Below are positions 63,901 to 64,000 of a DNA stretch of 64,000 bases, in pieces. The notes under the pieces were generated by a model. The model had not been told where the DNA came from. It did no database searches and saw only the letters and a program-made list of their open reading frames with translations. Source of the stretch: Bacillota bacterium (lineage in GTDB: Bacteria > Bacillota > Clostridia > Lachnospirales > Lachnospiraceae); assembly GCA_023398375.1 (NCBI GenBank), contig JAEWSH010000051.1, positions 620,001 to 684,000 on the forward strand, written 5' to 3'. Numbering within the stretch: the stretch's first letter is position 1; every line of letters begins with the position of its first letter. The position numbers were made by a program, and so were the translations under genes.

Positions 63901-64000
63901 ATGTGGATGTGTCCGGCAATTATACGCTGACAGCCACCATCACTGATCAGCTGGGCAGAGTATTTAACGCTGCGCAGAGCATTTCTGTGGTGAATACTGC
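60981..64000 (+). CDS. Large repeat-containing surface lipoprotein (runs off the right edge)
   Basis: The open frame has 1006 visible codons from a GTG at 60981 with AGGAGG upstream, overlapping the previous gene. A hydrophobic N-terminal segment (VMVLSIIALLILIIGLVSC) ends in a lipobox-like LVSC near residue 38. An acidic stretch and a Thr/Pro-rich stalk follow (about residues 75-165), then Gly/Ser-rich sequence. At least nine tandem ~92-residue beta-type repeats come next. The structure is typical of cell-surface adhesins held by lipid or membrane. In this element it could promote mating contact. No catalytic domain is in view. Confidence 0.78.
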   Translation, partial: MKNNDFFKLNMNKETKRAVMVLSIIALLILIIGLVSCSMQLSQKDNPSQIVVETDDVTPIPSDNPIVTEIEHEDTDVGDDTDNATADKDSDHSNGGFSKDTQDKKPTKPTEKLTKNPTSTPMPTATPSPTPTPKPTDPPINPTEPVKPTDPTTPPIKPEQPDKPDKPSGGGSSGSGGSVSYPAAVVEIVAPEFSHTDTEFEVKTVLRSVKSLEWSVTEDGKNIPQSELLIGTLDKDGGKITITQPGNYLLTATAQNYGNHTYIFSKKIIIHPTFKISVEADKTVHTDKTFTVKTTLSDNVTQQLNWHIFKDGKEIKWQDTVTGTLTNAGGSIQIKEKGSYTIKATAFDETSREFSGKADITVYPVIEIEVQAPNTAHTDTPITVAVNTKELGDLSLDWTATKEGKEIPLSDCFVGTLTDAGGSVRFLEKGSYKLTATAIDKAGRFFTAKAEITVYPVAAFDFTLPATTHTDKTIDILVKSSDLQDMIAEWTVIKDGKIVKATAVIEGTLNNDGGSIRFTQKGTYTLKAALTDATGRMYSHEATTVVYPVAEAGFYLPTMTHTDTTVEVKTSFKETQDLHAVWSLTKDGKAISLADGFEGILTDDGGNIQFRTVGSYELKATVTDNTGRSFTYTVATKVYPVITVSLELPKQTHTDRPVTAETKLTDAGTLQVVWSITKNDVIVTPQNGLTNSGGLISFTEKGDYTVTAAVTDEAGRTFSVSKSIKVYPIPNTAFSVPGAVHTDDQVSINTTLTDMEQLTAVWYVDNTYGFQDWDTYIDGKLSNNGGSIRFTRAGVYDLQARITDATGRVFRFNSGKIEVLPVLQLSFVLPETGYTDTQIDVRTRGNIGVLPIEWTLMKNGTDVSLEQAVSGTLNAQGGKIRFTESGEYRLTATMFDALGRVFTHTEKISIYPLYNCNFTMPQAVRTGQSFVVNMSSTANLNSNNVVWTATKDGQSIAVSEYFKGTLGNSGGTVHVDVSGNYTLTATITDQLGRVFNAAQSISVVNT
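61540..64000 (+). repeat. Nine or more tandem ~276-bp (92-residue) protein repeats
   Basis: A His-Thr-Asp type motif recurs at 61563, 61833, 62109, 62385, 62661, 62937, 63201, 63480 (Tyr-Thr-Asp) and 63753 (Arg-Thr-Gly). Spacings are 270, 276, 276, 276, 276, 264, 279 and 273 nt. Each unit also has a Lys-Asp-Gly-Lys turn or similar, G-x-L-x(3)-GG, a G-x-Y-x-L-x-A strand, G-R-x-F and a terminal V-Y-P. These are probably Ig-like or PKD-like beta domains. DNA identity is low, so the repeats are old. Confidence 0.85.

Noticed and set aside
61540..64000. CRISPR-like periodicity
   Set aside because: The ~276-bp period is protein-level tandem domains with diverged DNA, not short identical repeats with spacers. 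No CRISPR, tRNA or rRNA gene was seen in the window.

Overview
The window looks like a Clostridia (Lachnospiraceae-type) gut Firmicute. The reasons are Tn1549/CD-type conjugation genes, lipoprotein-anchored ABC transporters without a local ATPase, LacI and YesM/YesN regulators, strong AGGAGG ribosome binding sites and frequent TTG/GTG starts. The taxon is inferred from gene content, not from a marker gene. Three blocks are visible.

Block 1 (1 to about 20.6 kb, mostly minus strand) is the par/conjugation half of a Tn1549-like integrative conjugative element (ICE), running off the left edge. Read right to left it holds parA-parB, small conserved ICE genes, a DUF6017 replication-type protein, PcfB, the VirD4 coupling protein, the Maff2 pilin-like peptide, a VirB6/TrbL-like channel protein, PrgI, VirB4, a CHAP-type wall hydrolase, DUF4315 and DUF4366 proteins, topoisomerase III, an ArdC/YodL antirestriction protein, a TTRAP peptide and the start of a DarB-like methylase/helicase. 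Two AT-rich cargo genes interrupt it: a PD-(D/E)XK nuclease-like gene and an opposite-strand membrane protein. No relaxase or integrase is in view.

Block 2 (about 20.7 to 49.2 kb) starts with a second parB and a ParM-like actin, then a carbohydrate island. The island has three LacI regulators, a HAD phosphatase, three GH32-related enzymes that lack the usual NDPNG nucleophile motif, one GH172 (DUF2961) enzyme, one canonical GH32 enzyme, a PfkB fructokinase, a MATE transporter, two ABC importers (one next to a YesM/YesN two-component pair) and a decayed GH32-like 3' remnant at its left edge. GH172 was founded on a difructose-dianhydride I synthase/hydrolase. The combination therefore suggests import of fructo-oligosaccharides or difructose dianhydrides, cytoplasmic hydrolysis to fructose, and phosphorylation to fructose-6-phosphate. 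The right edge carries a broken large serine recombinase.

Block 3 (49.2 kb to the end, plus strand) is a different, more GC-rich mobile-element module: parA, parB, a 2619-residue DarB-like methylase/helicase, two unknown proteins and the N-terminal part of a large lipoprotein with at least nine tandem ~92-residue repeats.

Two sequence features cut across the blocks. First, all three parB genes contain an interrupted palindrome centred on the same Gln-Val codons, a candidate embedded parS site. Second, both methylase/helicase genes contain, about 760 nt after their starts and in the +1 frame, a nested tnpV-like gene with its own ribosome binding site.
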